64,000 nt of DNA from Pectobacterium wasabiae CFBP 3304. GTDB taxonomy: Bacteria; Pseudomonadota; Gammaproteobacteria; Enterobacterales; Enterobacteriaceae. Below the pieces are notes generated by a model. The model saw nothing but the letters and a program-made list of their open reading frames with translations. It was not told where the DNA came from and ran no database searches. Where the stretch lies: the NCBI RefSeq assembly GCF_001742185.1, contig NZ_CP015750.1, positions 248,001 through 312,000 of the forward strand, in the 5' to 3' direction. Of the stretch, positions 40,452 through 50,479 are shown in pieces. A program made the position numbers and the translations under genes. How positions within the stretch are numbered: position 1 is the first letter of the stretch; every line of letters starts with the position of its first letter.

Positions 40452-40833
40452 AACATCCTCAAATTAACGTGAGCGCCCGGACCGTCCGAGCGACGCAGTG
40501 CCTGTAAAAAGACACTCTACTCAACATCCTTCGAATCGCACGAAGCCCGTTTTCGTTGACTACCGCTTTCGTTAACCACAAAAGCACATGCGATCTGAAG
40601 TGTGATGAGTTTATTCAAGCTATCTCAGATAATTCGCTCTGTCGATACCCGTTCATAAATTTTCTCAGTCTGGAAGTAAACCGCATTTATTTCTGACCAA
40701 AATTGCGAAAAATGAAGAATACGCGTAGGAAGAAGCATTACACTTTACGGCCCGATCGGGCCTGCTAAATAAGGTATTTATAGCTCGGGACACTAGATGG
40801 TTGATTCGAGAGGGGGGATTCAAGAGTAAGCCT
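40452..40833. other. Divergent promoter region alaC / epimerase
   Basis: About 380 bp. Contains the perfect palindrome GGCCCGATCGGGCC at 40749-40762, about 70 bp before the epimerase start, which could be an operator. Nothing else recognised. Confidence 0.4.
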
Positions 40834-41814
40834 ATGACCGAGATGCGATTTTTCACCGAAAGCTGGCCAATAGAAGGCACATTTACCATTTCACGCGGCA
40901 GCAAGTGTCAGGCTGATGTCGTTGTCGTGGCGCTTCAGTCCGGCAACGTGACGGGCTATGGCGAGTGCGTCCCCTATTCACGCTACGGTGAATCCCTCGA
41001 TAGCGTAATGGCGCAACTCGCCTCGCTGAGCAGCGACGTTCGTAATGGTTTAGATCGAGAGAGCTTGCAAGCCATTCTGCCTGCTGGCGCAGCGCGTAAT
41101 GCGCTCGATTGCGCGTTCTGGGATCTGGAGTGCAAACAGCATCAGCAGCGTATTTGGCAGCGCCTGAGTCTTCCTTTGCCTACCGCGTTGGAGACCGCCT
41201 ATACGCTATCGCTTGATACACCAGACCGTATGCGACAGGCGGCGACGCAAAATGCCAGTCGCCCCCTTCTCAAATTAAAACTGGCGGACACCGACGATCT
41301 GGCCAGAGTGGCCGCCGTTCGCGAAGGCGCGCCATTGGCTCGCCTAATCGTTGACGCCAATGAGGGATGGGACACCGAACGTTATCTGGCGCTGGTTCCT
41401 GAACTCGCCGCACTTGGCGTAGCGATGATCGAGCAACCGTTCCAGGCGGGTAAGGATGATGTGCTGGTAGATCTGCCTCGCCCCATTCCCGTCTGTGCCG
41501 ATGAATCCTGTCATGACAGTCAGTCGCTAGCCGCGCTGGTAGGACGCTATGACATGATCAACATCAAACTGGATAAAACCGGTGGACTGACTGAAGCTCT
41601 GCGTTTGCGAAAATACGCGCAGGAGCAAGGTTTAAAAATTATGGTCGGCTGCATGGTGAGCACATCACTGTCGATGGCACCCGCATTTGTTGTAGCGCAG
41701 GGTGCCACCGTGGTCGATTTGGATGGCCCGCTGCTCTTACAGCGCGATCGCAATAATGGGTTGCACTATAACGGTAGCGAAATATTACCGCCCAACGCAT
41801 TATTGTGGGGATAA
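40834..41814 (+). CDS. ycjG: L-Ala-D/L-Glu epimerase (enolase superfamily)
   Basis: 326 residues from the ATG at 40834 (AAGAG upstream). Enolase fold: catalytic KxK in LLKLKLAD, metal ligands in DANEGW, EQPF and CADES, second base in NIKLDKTGG. Epimerises L-Ala-D-Glu from murein recycling so it can be degraded. Followed 42 bp later by a D-amino-acid aminotransferase, which fits D-amino-acid metabolism. Confidence 0.92.
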   Translation: MTEMRFFTESWPIEGTFTISRGSKCQADVVVVALQSGNVTGYGECVPYSRYGESLDSVMAQLASLSSDVRNGLDRESLQAILPAGAARNALDCAFWDLECKQHQQRIWQRLSLPLPTALETAYTLSLDTPDRMRQAATQNASRPLLKLKLADTDDLARVAAVREGAPLARLIVDANEGWDTERYLALVPELAALGVAMIEQPFQAGKDDVLVDLPRPIPVCADESCHDSQSLAALVGRYDMINIKLDKTGGLTEALRLRKYAQEQGLKIMVGCMVSTSLSMAPAFVVAQGATVVDLDGPLLLQRDRNNGLHYNGSEILPPNALLWG

Positions 41815-41856
41815 CGCGCGTTAACCTGCATTGAGCAACTATTAAGGAGTGTTGTG

Positions 41857-42717
41857 ATGCAACGTCTTGTTTACGTTGATGGACAGTATTTAGAAGAGAA
41901 TGAAGCAAAAATTTCCGTGTTTGACCGTGGTTTCCTGTTTGCCGATGCCGTTTATGAAGTGACAGCGGTAATCGATGGCAAGCTAGTTGATTTCCCCGAC
42001 CACATCACTCGCCTGCAACGCTCCTGCCGCGAGTTATCGCTTACGCTGCCCGTCACCGCCGAGGCGCTCAAAGACATTCACAATGAGCTGATCAATAAAA
42101 ACGATCTGCAAGAAGGCGCGATCTATTTACAGCTTAGCCGTGGCAATGCTGGCGATCGTGATTTCTATTTCCCTTCTGCGGACGTCAAATCCACGCTGGT
42201 TTTATTCACTCAGGCACGTTCGCTGGTCGGTAACCCGAAAGCCACAACGGGGCTACACGTTGTCACCACCGAGGATATCCGCTGGCACCGCCGAGATATC
42301 AAAACTGTCAGCCTGCTCGCCGCCAGCCTGGCGAAAGAATATGCCCACGCGAATAAGGCCGACGATGCCTTCTTTGTCGAAGATGGCTTCATTACCGAAG
42401 GTAGCTCTTGCAACTGCTACATCGTCCTGCATGACAACACGGTGGTGACTCGACCGCTTAGCAACGATATTCTGCACGGTATCACGCGTCAGTCGCTGCT
42501 CAAACTGGCAGAAAAGGATGGCATTGCGCTAGAAGAACGCAGTTTTACGCCAGAAGAGGCGTATCACGCCAAAGAGATTTTTGTCAGTTCAGCCACCATG
42601 CTCATCCTCCCCGTTGTGATGCTGGATGGAAATACGATCGGCGACGGCAAGCCAGGCCAAATGACTCAACGGCTGCGTGAAATCTATCTCGATATGATTA
42701 AACAGCAGGGAAAATAG
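41857..42717 (+). CDS. D-amino acid aminotransferase (branched-chain transaminase fold)
   Basis: 286 residues. Conserved VFDRGFLFADAVYE, PLP lysine in RWHRRDIKTVSLLA, and EGSSCNCYIV near the cofactor. ATG chosen for AAGGAG seven bases upstream. Probably swaps D-Ala/D-Glu amino groups, and acts with the epimerase encoded just before it. Confidence 0.88.
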   Translation: MQRLVYVDGQYLEENEAKISVFDRGFLFADAVYEVTAVIDGKLVDFPDHITRLQRSCRELSLTLPVTAEALKDIHNELINKNDLQEGAIYLQLSRGNAGDRDFYFPSADVKSTLVLFTQARSLVGNPKATTGLHVVTTEDIRWHRRDIKTVSLLAASLAKEYAHANKADDAFFVEDGFITEGSSCNCYIVLHDNTVVTRPLSNDILHGITRQSLLKLAEKDGIALEERSFTPEEAYHAKEIFVSSATMLILPVVMLDGNTIGDGKPGQMTQRLREIYLDMIKQQGK

Positions 42718-42753
42718 CCGCAATCCACACGCGGTGAGCACTGCATTGATGTT

Positions 42754-42787
42754 CATCCGTTACCCGTTCAATGCCGGATAACGGATG
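42754..42787. terminator. Shared hairpin between convergent genes
   Basis: CATCCGTTACCCG pairs imperfectly with CCGGATAACGGATG in the gap between the aminotransferase and the channel gene, so it may end both transcripts. Confidence 0.5.
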
Positions 42788-42802
42788 GCTAAATAGAGTA
42801 GA

Positions 42803-45256
42803 TTATTTATCCTCACCCGAAATGCTATCAGGTAGCGCCAACCCCGAATTTTCCAGCACCATCTTCTGCGGTACAGCCAGCGGGATATTTGATGCCCGTA
42901 ACCGTTTGATGATCTCAAACAGCAGGTCGCTCTTCGCTTCCGAGACCATTCTCGGGCTGCTGACATAGCCTGTCACACTCAGCACCATGCCCGTCGGATT
43001 CAACTGGCTAAATTTCACTGACGGTGCTGGTGATTCGAGAATCGCATCATGGTTGATGTAAGCATCCAGCAACAGGGTTCGGACTTCTTCAGGATCGATA
43101 TCCAACGGGAACGTCAGCGCCAGCGTCGCAACCCCAAACGGGTTCCCCATCGTAATATTGCGCACGTTCTGTGAAATGAATTGGGAGTTCGGCACGATCA
43201 CCGTCGAACGGTCGCCCAATTGAATTTCCGTCGCACGCACGTTAATCCGGCGGATATCACCTTCGACTCCGCTGATACTGACCGAATCCCCTACTTTCAC
43301 TGGGCGTTCCGTCAACAGAATCAGGCCAGAGATAAAGTTCTTCACTATCTCCTGTAAGCCAAAACCAATCCCCACCGACAACGCACTGACAATCCACGCC
43401 AGCTTGTTCCATTGAATCCCCAACGTCGCCAACGTCAGCAGAATAATCAGGATATAGCCGATGTTGCTAAACAACGTCACCAGCGATGCACGGATCCCAC
43501 GTTCTAACGTCGTTTTAGGAAGAAACTCGTCCTCCAGCCAGCGTTTTGAAGAGCGTAAAACATAAACCCCTACCACCAAAAATAGCACCGCGTTAACCAG
43601 ATGAGCAGGCACGATGCTCAAGGTTTCCAGCCCTTTCCCTCCCCAAATCTCAACCGCTTTTTGCACCAATTCCAGAGGCGTAGTAGTGCCAAACGTACCG
43701 TTTAGTAAAGCAACAGCCGCCATCAAAATTAAAAAGACTTTACCGCCGGCCGACAGCAGCAATGTAGCTTGAGCCAGATGCCGATCGTCCAGATTGAGCG
43801 AATTTTTCATCCGCTTGCCACTGGCATTATGGGGGGAGAAGAGGCTTTCGCAGATATCGGTAGTAAACGTTGAAAACAAGTACAGACAGGAGAACACCAT
43901 GCCGATCCACACGAGCTCGAACGCCAGGAAACGGGCCAGTGAGATATAACCGATGACCAACGACACCAGTATTGAGAATGACGTCGCCAATACCGCAAGG
44001 TGGATAACGCCAGATAGCGTCGAACGCGCTTCCGGTTGTTCCCCTGAATGTACCATCTGCCGACGAATTTGATCGCTTTTCAGCGTGATCGTCCCTGCGG
44101 TGAAGGCTAAGAACAGTGCAGATAAGCCGTTCACCATAATGGTTGCCGCAACCGATGTCCCTACTGTCGCCGTCACCTGTTCAATAAAACCGAAGATCAG
44201 AATAATGCCGGCTGCGACCACAGGGAACGGTTTCATGGCCTTTGCGACTGGATTAGCAATCGCAGGTAAACGCCACGAAGGGCGTTTGTTTGACAGAAAT
44301 GCTCGCCCCAGCCCAGCAATCATCGAACAGAAGATTGCCTGTCTCACCAGCGCATCAAGGAACGACACTACGCGTTCTGTAGCCTCGCCATGACGCGTGA
44401 GCGTAAAGTCGATTAAATTTGCAGCAATGCCGATCGTTACCACGGTTGAAATAACCGATGCTGTGGCCAAGAAGCTCCGCCGCAAGCGCCCTTCCGGTAA
44501 CCAGTGGATCCCCGCCCAAGCCAGATATTTTTCCAGATACCGACGACCTGCCGAGCTCATAGCCATTGCAATCAGAATCAAAAGTGCAGAACCGTAACGC
44601 CAGTCCGGCTCCCAAGCCACCATAAAAGCATCGCTTAATTGATCCTGAAAAGTACTCAGACGGCGAACATCCTCGGCCTGCGGTGCCACAAGCGGCGCCC
44701 AGAAACGCCCACCCAAAATACTCCCGGAATTCAATGCCAACTGTGTTTTCAGCGCGCTACGGCGCAGAGTAACAATTTGCGCCGACAAATTAGCCGCACT
44801 GGTGCGTAGAGCCTGAATTTGTTCGATCTGCGCATCCATTTTTGCTTTTTGCGCATTCAGACTGTTGCGCTTACGCGTCACTTCACTGGTTTCATTAAGA
44901 CTGGAGCCAGGCTCTGGCGCGGGCCCTAATACGTCCAACTGAGCCTGAATTTGAGCACGTAGCGGCGCAACGGCATTAGAAAGCTCGTTGGCGCTATTCA
45001 CCAATTCCTGCGTTGTGTCATTCAATGCACCAAATTTGCTGTCGTTATTGGTGCCTGAAACCTGCTGTTTGATACTATCTAATTGTTTTTGCAGCTTAAC
45101 CAATTCAGCATCAACATTAATTTTTACTGGTGTCTCAGTCTGCGCGGGTTGTGGGTCAGGATCCGAACCCGCACTCGCCGCCGCTGCATATCCAACAGGT
45201 AGCGTTAACATCGTCAACAGACAAATGCGCAAGAATGCGGATGAAAGAATATTCAT
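42803..45256 (-). CDS. Mechanosensitive channel of MscS family, DUF3772 type
   Basis: 817 residues: signal peptide, a periplasmic coiled-coil-rich DUF3772-like domain (about 45-180), about eleven membrane segments, then the MscS pore helix and beta domain (LSVGIGFGLQEIVKNFISGLILL; VKVGDSVSISGVEGDIRRINVRATEI). Opens under membrane tension to release solutes. Size and layout differ from MscK, so no symbol is given. Confidence 0.9.
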   Translation of the reverse strand: MNILSSAFLRICLLTMLTLPVGYAAAASAGSDPDPQPAQTETPVKINVDAELVKLQKQLDSIKQQVSGTNNDSKFGALNDTTQELVNSANELSNAVAPLRAQIQAQLDVLGPAPEPGSSLNETSEVTRKRNSLNAQKAKMDAQIEQIQALRTSAANLSAQIVTLRRSALKTQLALNSGSILGGRFWAPLVAPQAEDVRRLSTFQDQLSDAFMVAWEPDWRYGSALLILIAMAMSSAGRRYLEKYLAWAGIHWLPEGRLRRSFLATASVISTVVTIGIAANLIDFTLTRHGEATERVVSFLDALVRQAIFCSMIAGLGRAFLSNKRPSWRLPAIANPVAKAMKPFPVVAAGIILIFGFIEQVTATVGTSVAATIMVNGLSALFLAFTAGTITLKSDQIRRQMVHSGEQPEARSTLSGVIHLAVLATSFSILVSLVIGYISLARFLAFELVWIGMVFSCLYLFSTFTTDICESLFSPHNASGKRMKNSLNLDDRHLAQATLLLSAGGKVFLILMAAVALLNGTFGTTTPLELVQKAVEIWGGKGLETLSIVPAHLVNAVLFLVVGVYVLRSSKRWLEDEFLPKTTLERGIRASLVTLFSNIGYILIILLTLATLGIQWNKLAWIVSALSVGIGFGLQEIVKNFISGLILLTERPVKVGDSVSISGVEGDIRRINVRATEIQLGDRSTVIVPNSQFISQNVRNITMGNPFGVATLALTFPLDIDPEEVRTLLLDAYINHDAILESPAPSVKFSQLNPTGMVLSVTGYVSSPRMVSEAKSDLLFEIIKRLRASNIPLAVPQKMVLENSGLALPDSISGEDK

Positions 45257-45653
45257 AAGTCAAAAAGTTCCAAAGTTCGACGAAATAGCGGATTCACCCA
45301 TAGCCAAGCAACGACCCCAGCACGTGAAAGCAGCCCACACTCATCCAAAGCCCAATGAATGCCAGCACAGTGTACCAACAGCACAGGACGTAGAATATGG
45401 TCGTTCATAACTTGAAAAGAATTACTGAATACATCCAGCAAATAAAACTGAAACTTTCATTGCTATGCCTGGTTCACGTGAACAGCACTCGCAATTGTGC
45501 AAAAAAGTCACACCAGAAAAAGCAATATTCGTCAAAGTTGTACAGGGATTCACCGTATAACGTAAATCCGGCGCCAACCCGTTGACTCACCGGGACGTGT
45601 GGGTATAATCCAGCCCACTGTTGCAACAAGCAGCAGCCACTTCTTTGCGCAAT
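45257..45653. other. Intergenic region before tRNA-Arg
   Basis: About 400 bp. Nothing gene-like except the tRNA promoter at 45582-45609. Confidence 0.5.
45582..45609 (+). promoter_or_regulatory. Promoter of tRNA-Arg
   Basis: TTGACT and TATAAT 16 bp apart, 45 bp upstream of the tRNA. Confidence 0.8.
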
Positions 45654-45730
45654 GCGCCCTTAGCTCAGTTGGATAGAGCAACGGCCTTCTAAGCCGTAGG
45701 TCACAGGTTCGAGCCCTGTAGGGCGTACCA
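45654..45730 (+). tRNA. argU: tRNA-Arg (anticodon UCU)
   Basis: 77 nt with CCA encoded. Acceptor GCGCCCT pairs with AGGGCGT (last pair G-T), D-arm TAGCTCAGTTGGATAGAGCA, anticodon stem ACGGC-CTTCTAA-GCCGT with anticodon TCT, and T-arm CAGGTTCGAGCCCTG. It reads rare AGA codons and is a common integration site; a P4-type integrase gene starts 212 bp downstream. Confidence 0.97.
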
Positions 45731-45941
45731 TTTCGAAGTAAACAGACGTCAAGCGACGTCTTTTTTTATGCCTAAAATTCAGTGGATTAGATATAAACCC
45801 ACTGATTTCAGTCAACCAGACTCTACCGACATCTACGTACATCAAGTAGGATCTGTTGGTATAAGTGATGGTACAAGCCCGTTCAATGAATTCTTATACC
45901 AACAGCCAGCGTATGCCGACACCTCAATATGGAGATCTGCT

Positions 45942-47150
45942 ATGCCACTCACCGACGTAAAAGTCAGAAGTGCCAAACCAGAAGACAAGGCTTATAAACT
46001 TACCGATGGTGAAGGGATGCATCTGATGGTCCATCCTAATGGCTCAAAATACTGGCGTCTGCAATACCGCTTCGACGGTAAACAGAAAACGCTGGCGCTT
46101 GGGGTATATCCTGAAATTACCCTGTCTGAAGCCCGGCAACGCCGTGATGAAGCCAAACGCCAGATTGCAACCGGTACAGACCCCAGCGAACAGAAGAAGG
46201 TGGACAAACAACTGCGCCAAACGCTCGTTGATAACACCTTCAAAGCTATCGCATTGGAATGGCATGAATACAAACGCCCTAACTGGTCGAAGGGTTACGC
46301 TGAAGACCTGATGGAAGCGTTTGAGAATGACATCTTCCCTGACATCGGCAAACGCCCTATTGCTGAGATCAAACCGCTGGAAATGCTAACCTTGCTGCGG
46401 AAACTTGAAAAACGCGGCGTACTCGACAAGTTGCGTAAAATCCGCCAAGCCTGTAATCAGGTATTCCGTTACGCGATCGTCACTGGTCGGGCGGAAAATA
46501 ATCCGGCATCAGAACTGGCAAGCGCCCTTCCCCCACCAAAAGCTACACACTACCCTCACCTGTTGCCTGATGAACTGCCGGATTTTCTACGTGCGTTATC
46601 AACTTATTCGGGTAGTAAGGTCACACAATTGGCAACACGTATCCTGATGCTTACCGGCGTTCGCACCATCGAATTACGGCAAGCAGAATGGAAGGAGTTT
46701 GATTTTGAAAAAGGGCTCTGGGAAGTGCCGAAAGAACGCATGAAAATGCGCCGCCCTCACCTCGTGCCCCTTTCCGATCAAGTGATCGATGCACTGCAAC
46801 AGCTCTATGCCGTGACCGGACGCTACAATCTGGTTTTCCCCGGACGTAACGACATCACCAAACCGATGAGTGAAGCCAGTATTAATCAGGTACTGAAACG
46901 GATTGGTTATCACGGTAAAGCGACAGGGCACGGCTTTCGCCACACAATGAGCACTATTCTTCACGAACAAGGCTATAACACCGCTTGGATCGAATTGCAG
47001 CTTGCTCATGTGGACAAAAACACCATTCGTGGAACGTATAACCATGCGCAGTATTTGGAACAACGTAGGGGTATGTTGCAGTGGTATGGGGATTTTGTTG
47101 ATGGACTGGAGTATGAGGGGAAGGTTGTGATGATGGGTAAGCGGAAGTAG
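45942..47150 (+). CDS. int: P4-type tyrosine integrase
   Basis: 402 residues from the ATG at 45942, with GGAG seven bases upstream; the frame stays open to 45768 but the added part has no family match. N-terminal arm-binding DUF4102 domain (VRSAKPEDKAYKLTDGEGM), central SAM-like domain, then the catalytic set R (LTGVRTIELR), HGFRH and Y in YNHAQYLEQRR. Integrates at the 3' end of the adjacent tRNA-Arg gene. The expected island behind it is largely decayed. Confidence 0.95.
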   Translation: MPLTDVKVRSAKPEDKAYKLTDGEGMHLMVHPNGSKYWRLQYRFDGKQKTLALGVYPEITLSEARQRRDEAKRQIATGTDPSEQKKVDKQLRQTLVDNTFKAIALEWHEYKRPNWSKGYAEDLMEAFENDIFPDIGKRPIAEIKPLEMLTLLRKLEKRGVLDKLRKIRQACNQVFRYAIVTGRAENNPASELASALPPPKATHYPHLLPDELPDFLRALSTYSGSKVTQLATRILMLTGVRTIELRQAEWKEFDFEKGLWEVPKERMKMRRPHLVPLSDQVIDALQQLYAVTGRYNLVFPGRNDITKPMSEASINQVLKRIGYHGKATGHGFRHTMSTILHEQGYNTAWIELQLAHVDKNTIRGTYNHAQYLEQRRGMLQWYGDFVDGLEYEGKVVMMGKRK

Positions 47151-47686
47151 GCTGGCAGATGATTAGCCGGAGTTGTTCCGGCTTTCACTCGGTGTGTATT
47201 TAGCTGGCTGATTTCATCGGACTCATACTAGAGAGATGATATTGAGCAGAGATATCCAAACTTATATCAGAAGATAACACTAAAATATCAGATGAGTTAG
47301 CCGCTACTCAACAGGACACTGACCTACGACAGAGTGAGGCTAAATTTCACTGTCGGCTATGAGCGAACAGTGGAAATCCACAATGCCTTTAACCGCTAAT
47401 GAAAGATACACAGTGTATTAATTAACGGGGAACTGGTCACAACTCCTAGACGGAGGAAACATCAACTATATGCCACAAGTGCAGACAGTGAGTGAAGCAC
47501 TGGATCACGTTCTGGCAAAACAGAAGAAAAAGCGTTATTGGATATCGGTGGATGGCTTCAGGGGTGAATATTAAAGACTGGACAGCAGTCGCGCGAACGC
47601 TGACTATATAGCCAATTCTGGTTAGATCTGTCAGTGTTATCGAAGATAGTCAAAGGGAATAAAACTTTACTAGCAAAGGAAATTTT
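47151..47686. other. Degenerate island region
   Basis: About 540 bp with no intact gene, apart from a short frame at 47470-47574 preceded by GGAGG. Mixed composition and broken frames fit an eroding island. Confidence 0.5.
47470..47574 (+). pseudogene. Possible gene remnant, 34 codons
   Basis: Codes for MPQVQTVSEALDHVLAK, then a basic stretch, ending DGFRGEY. The same frame is open upstream for about 16 codons, so it may be the tail of a lost gene. Family unknown. Confidence 0.25.
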
Positions 47687-48220
47687 ATGATTAGACCACT
47701 CAGAAATATTTTTATTGTGATTTTTATTCTATTGCTAAATGGATGTTCCATACTTGAGAATGGAAAGAGGTACAGAACCGACTTAACGCAAATCTCACTT
47801 AATGAAGATTTAACAAGGAAGTATCCAAATAGTAATGGTAGTCATCCACACTTATATATTCCCGGTTCAATGAAGTTCGCTGAACTCGTGCAAGATACCG
47901 GTGATAACTACATTGATCATGCCTATACAACCAAGAAAATGCTTCCTCAGTGGGACGATATTTTTCAAAGATTTATAGACTGGAAGCCGACTGAAAATGA
48001 GGTAATTGAACTGACAGACCCAGTAACTACTGCCACAGCATTTAGGCCATTAGGGGTAAGTCATAAGGTCAGCTTCATGGAGATAAGAGGGGAAAAATAT
48101 TTGGTTTTCACTCACCATCAATTACCTCCTTTTAGCAATGATATATATGCATATAATCAAAAAAATGTCCTTAAGATGAGGCGATTATTTAGAGATCTTC
48201 AATCAGTCTTGGTAGACTAG
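47687..48220 (+). CDS. Hypothetical lipoprotein
   Basis: 177 residues with lipobox LLNGC (FILLLNGCS, Ser at +2) so probably on the outer membrane. AAAGGAAA stands just before the ATG. No family recognised. AT-rich. Confidence 0.7.
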   Translation: MIRPLRNIFIVIFILLLNGCSILENGKRYRTDLTQISLNEDLTRKYPNSNGSHPHLYIPGSMKFAELVQDTGDNYIDHAYTTKKMLPQWDDIFQRFIDWKPTENEVIELTDPVTTATAFRPLGVSHKVSFMEIRGEKYLVFTHHQLPPFSNDIYAYNQKNVLKMRRLFRDLQSVLVD

Positions 48221-48332
48221 GTAAAAAGAAAGCACTAGGCAGTTCTTCATCGCCCAACTGGATGGGGAACCTTAAAATTTGGTATCGTTCAGTAGTAGCT
48301 CACTAAATTTTGCAACCTGAATAGGGATTTAA

Positions 48333-48464
48333 AACTTCCGCTCCTGGCACGAGGCCGCCGATCAAGTCGGATTGAAGGTCTGGTATGAGCAAGGAGCGAA
48401 AGCTGGATTTAATGCATATTTATCTTTTTATCACAGGCCAGCTTCTGCATTAATCAATAGCTAG
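48333..48464 (+). pseudogene. Orphan C-terminal coding fragment
   Basis: A 43-codon frame (starting NFRSWHEAADQVGLKVWYEQ) directly follows a stop codon and has no start or ribosome site, yet reads as normal protein. It looks like the end of a lost gene. It lies 25 bp before an oppositely oriented small gene, a layout seen where toxin tips decay beside immunity genes. Confidence 0.35.
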
Positions 48465-48488
48465 ACACTTGATGGAGACTCATAGCGC

Positions 48489-48809
48489 TCACTGATTACC
48501 AAATTGTTTTTCATAAACATCCAAATGATTTTTAAAGTATTTTCTATAATCATCAGCGGAACTTATTGAGATTGTTACCTCAATAAACGTTTCATCCAGC
48601 TCTTCTGAAAAATCTTCGATCGCGATGAATTCATTGGCGATTTCTTCATTTGTCCCTTTAATAAATAGTTTACAGCCAGTTTTAATAACATCTGGCGAAT
48701 AAAACTGCGTGGGTTTAAGGGCTCCATGCACAAATCCCATAGGGGGATCACCAAACTCTAATTCAGAAACGCCAATAATTTTGTCTTCTTTTCTAATCTC
48801 GAATGCCAC
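48489..48809 (-). CDS. Small acidic hypothetical protein
   Basis: 106 residues, acidic, soluble (AFEIRKEDKIIGVSELEFGD at the start; FSEELDETFIEVTISISSADD near the end). Acidic small proteins near decayed toxin-like fragments are often immunity proteins, but no Imm family is recognised. Confidence 0.55.
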   Translation of the reverse strand: MAFEIRKEDKIIGVSELEFGDPPMGFVHGALKPTQFYSPDVIKTGCKLFIKGTNEEIANEFIAIEDFSEELDETFIEVTISISSADDYRKYFKNHLDVYEKQFGNQ

Positions 48810-49181
48810 GTAATTATTCCTGAGTTATTGATTCTTGTTGGCGATAAACCTACTTACAAACTAAGGGCCATCAGATCTGCTATGAGAGAAAGCAGACGTT
48901 TCCGCCCGTTTAGTTATTCAATATATATGAGATACCGATTTAGTGATGGTTATTAAAAAAGTCCCACAAATCAGTAGACGAACCGATCATCAGTATTCCC
49001 TGCTAATCCGAGACTGACATGCCAGTATGCTAACTTTATCGTAAATAGCCTACTGAAGTGACCTTCTCTATATGAGAAGGTTTTTTTAACGTCTAAGGAG
49101 GAGATTAAATATTTATTAATTACGGCTAGCTATCTGGTCATACAGCAGTTTTTAAAAAAGATAACGACCAGAAACCCAGTT
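48810..49181. other. Intergenic region with terminator
   Basis: About 370 bp without a gene. ACCTTCTC-TATAT-GAGAAGGT followed by TTTTTT at 49061-49087 is a plus-strand terminator with no obvious gene before it. Confidence 0.5.
49061..49087 (+). terminator. Rho-independent terminator
   Basis: 8-bp stem ACCTTCTC/GAGAAGGT with 5-base loop and T7 tract. Confidence 0.65.
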
Positions 49182-50479
49182 TCACCATTTGAATAATTTT
49201 AGCAACTCGGAAAGAACGCCGACACAAATAATGAAATAAAGTATCGTCCATATAGCTGAAAACCAAGTGAAATCCATCCATTCAATCATTTTCCATGGAC
49301 TGGAAAAAACCCTGCTCATGATAATGCCGGGCTTGCGGATAAAAGGAACTCCTTTCGGCCAGGCTGCCCAGAACATAATAAAAAGTGCCAGAATAGCCAG
49401 TAGCGAGACGAGTGCCATTGTGCCATGTCCGGAGGGAGGAATAGTGATCACGGCGGAAAAAAAAAGCCCGCCGAAAAACAACTGAATGACCGCGAGTGAG
49501 AACATAAATTCTATGAAAAGGAAGCAACTAAGCCATCGGGGCCTGCAACTAAATCCCATCATGAGAATATCGCTGAGATACAGATAAAATACGACGATGA
49601 CGATAGCCGTTATGCTGGCAGCGTGATGAATATCCGGTTGCTGGAGTAACGATTTAAATGCCATTCCCCAGAACACTAACAGAAATATTCCCTGCCAACT
49701 GAGCGTCAGGCGTGTCTGGCGCAGGAACTCCAGCATCACGGGATTGAGTCGTTCAGCAATCTCGGGATAGTAAGACGTAAGATGCTGAGCCTGGTAAACG
49801 AGCGCCTGCTGAAGCCCTGGCGTAAGACGAATCCAGAACGGCACGTGTTTACGATCGCTTTTCAGTAGCCGAACCGCCATTTTCGTTAGCAGCGTACCAT
49901 GTGTTTCCTCGGTTGACATCTGTCGCCAGGCACGATTAACTTCCGTCTCCCGCAAGCGCTGCTGGATAGCGTGTTGTATCGGCCCGGGGATGATATGACT
50001 GTAATCATATTCATCTATCCCCCACGTCAGTAGTCCAGAAACACGTTCAAGAAGCCCTTCCGTGAGCCCTTGCTCTTCAGAGAGCGCCGCAGCTAAATGC
50101 TGATGAAATTGCTGCTGTTGAAGCAAACTCCCTTGCGAAGCGATTTTTGTCCATAACCGTTTCATCGCTACGATCCCAACCATCTCAGTGTTGACCAACT
50201 GATGTGCCAACGCCTGCATCTCTTCGGAGGTATAGAACGTTTTCGCCCAAGGGAACGCGGCCTCGACGGTAGGAGACTGAGATTGGGGGGAGTATCAATG
50301 AGTATTGGAGTAGCGCCGCCCCGTGCCTGCTGCTTGGCCGAATCAAAGGCTTCGCGTAGTCGCTGATATCCTTCTGGATCTCTGTCAGGGCGATGTGTTT
50401 TGAGTTGCTGGGCGTAGGCACGACGTATTTCTGCTTCATCGTGTGTAGGGGCTATCCCGAGAACTTGCCAGATATTCAC
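49182..50479 (-). pseudogene. J-domain membrane protein (DjlB/DjlC-like) with apparent frameshift
   Basis: Two frames together give about 432 residues. First frame: J-domain MNIWQVLGIAPTHDEAEIRR with HRPD in place of HPD. Second frame: helical domain then several membrane segments (LTLSWQGIFLLVFWGMAF, AIVIVVFYLYLSDILMM). Frames join if one G is added to a run of six at 50285-50290, giving SPTVEAAFPWAKTFYT. It overlaps hscC by 4 bp, as expected for the J-partner of HscC. Could be a sequencing error. Confidence 0.75.
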
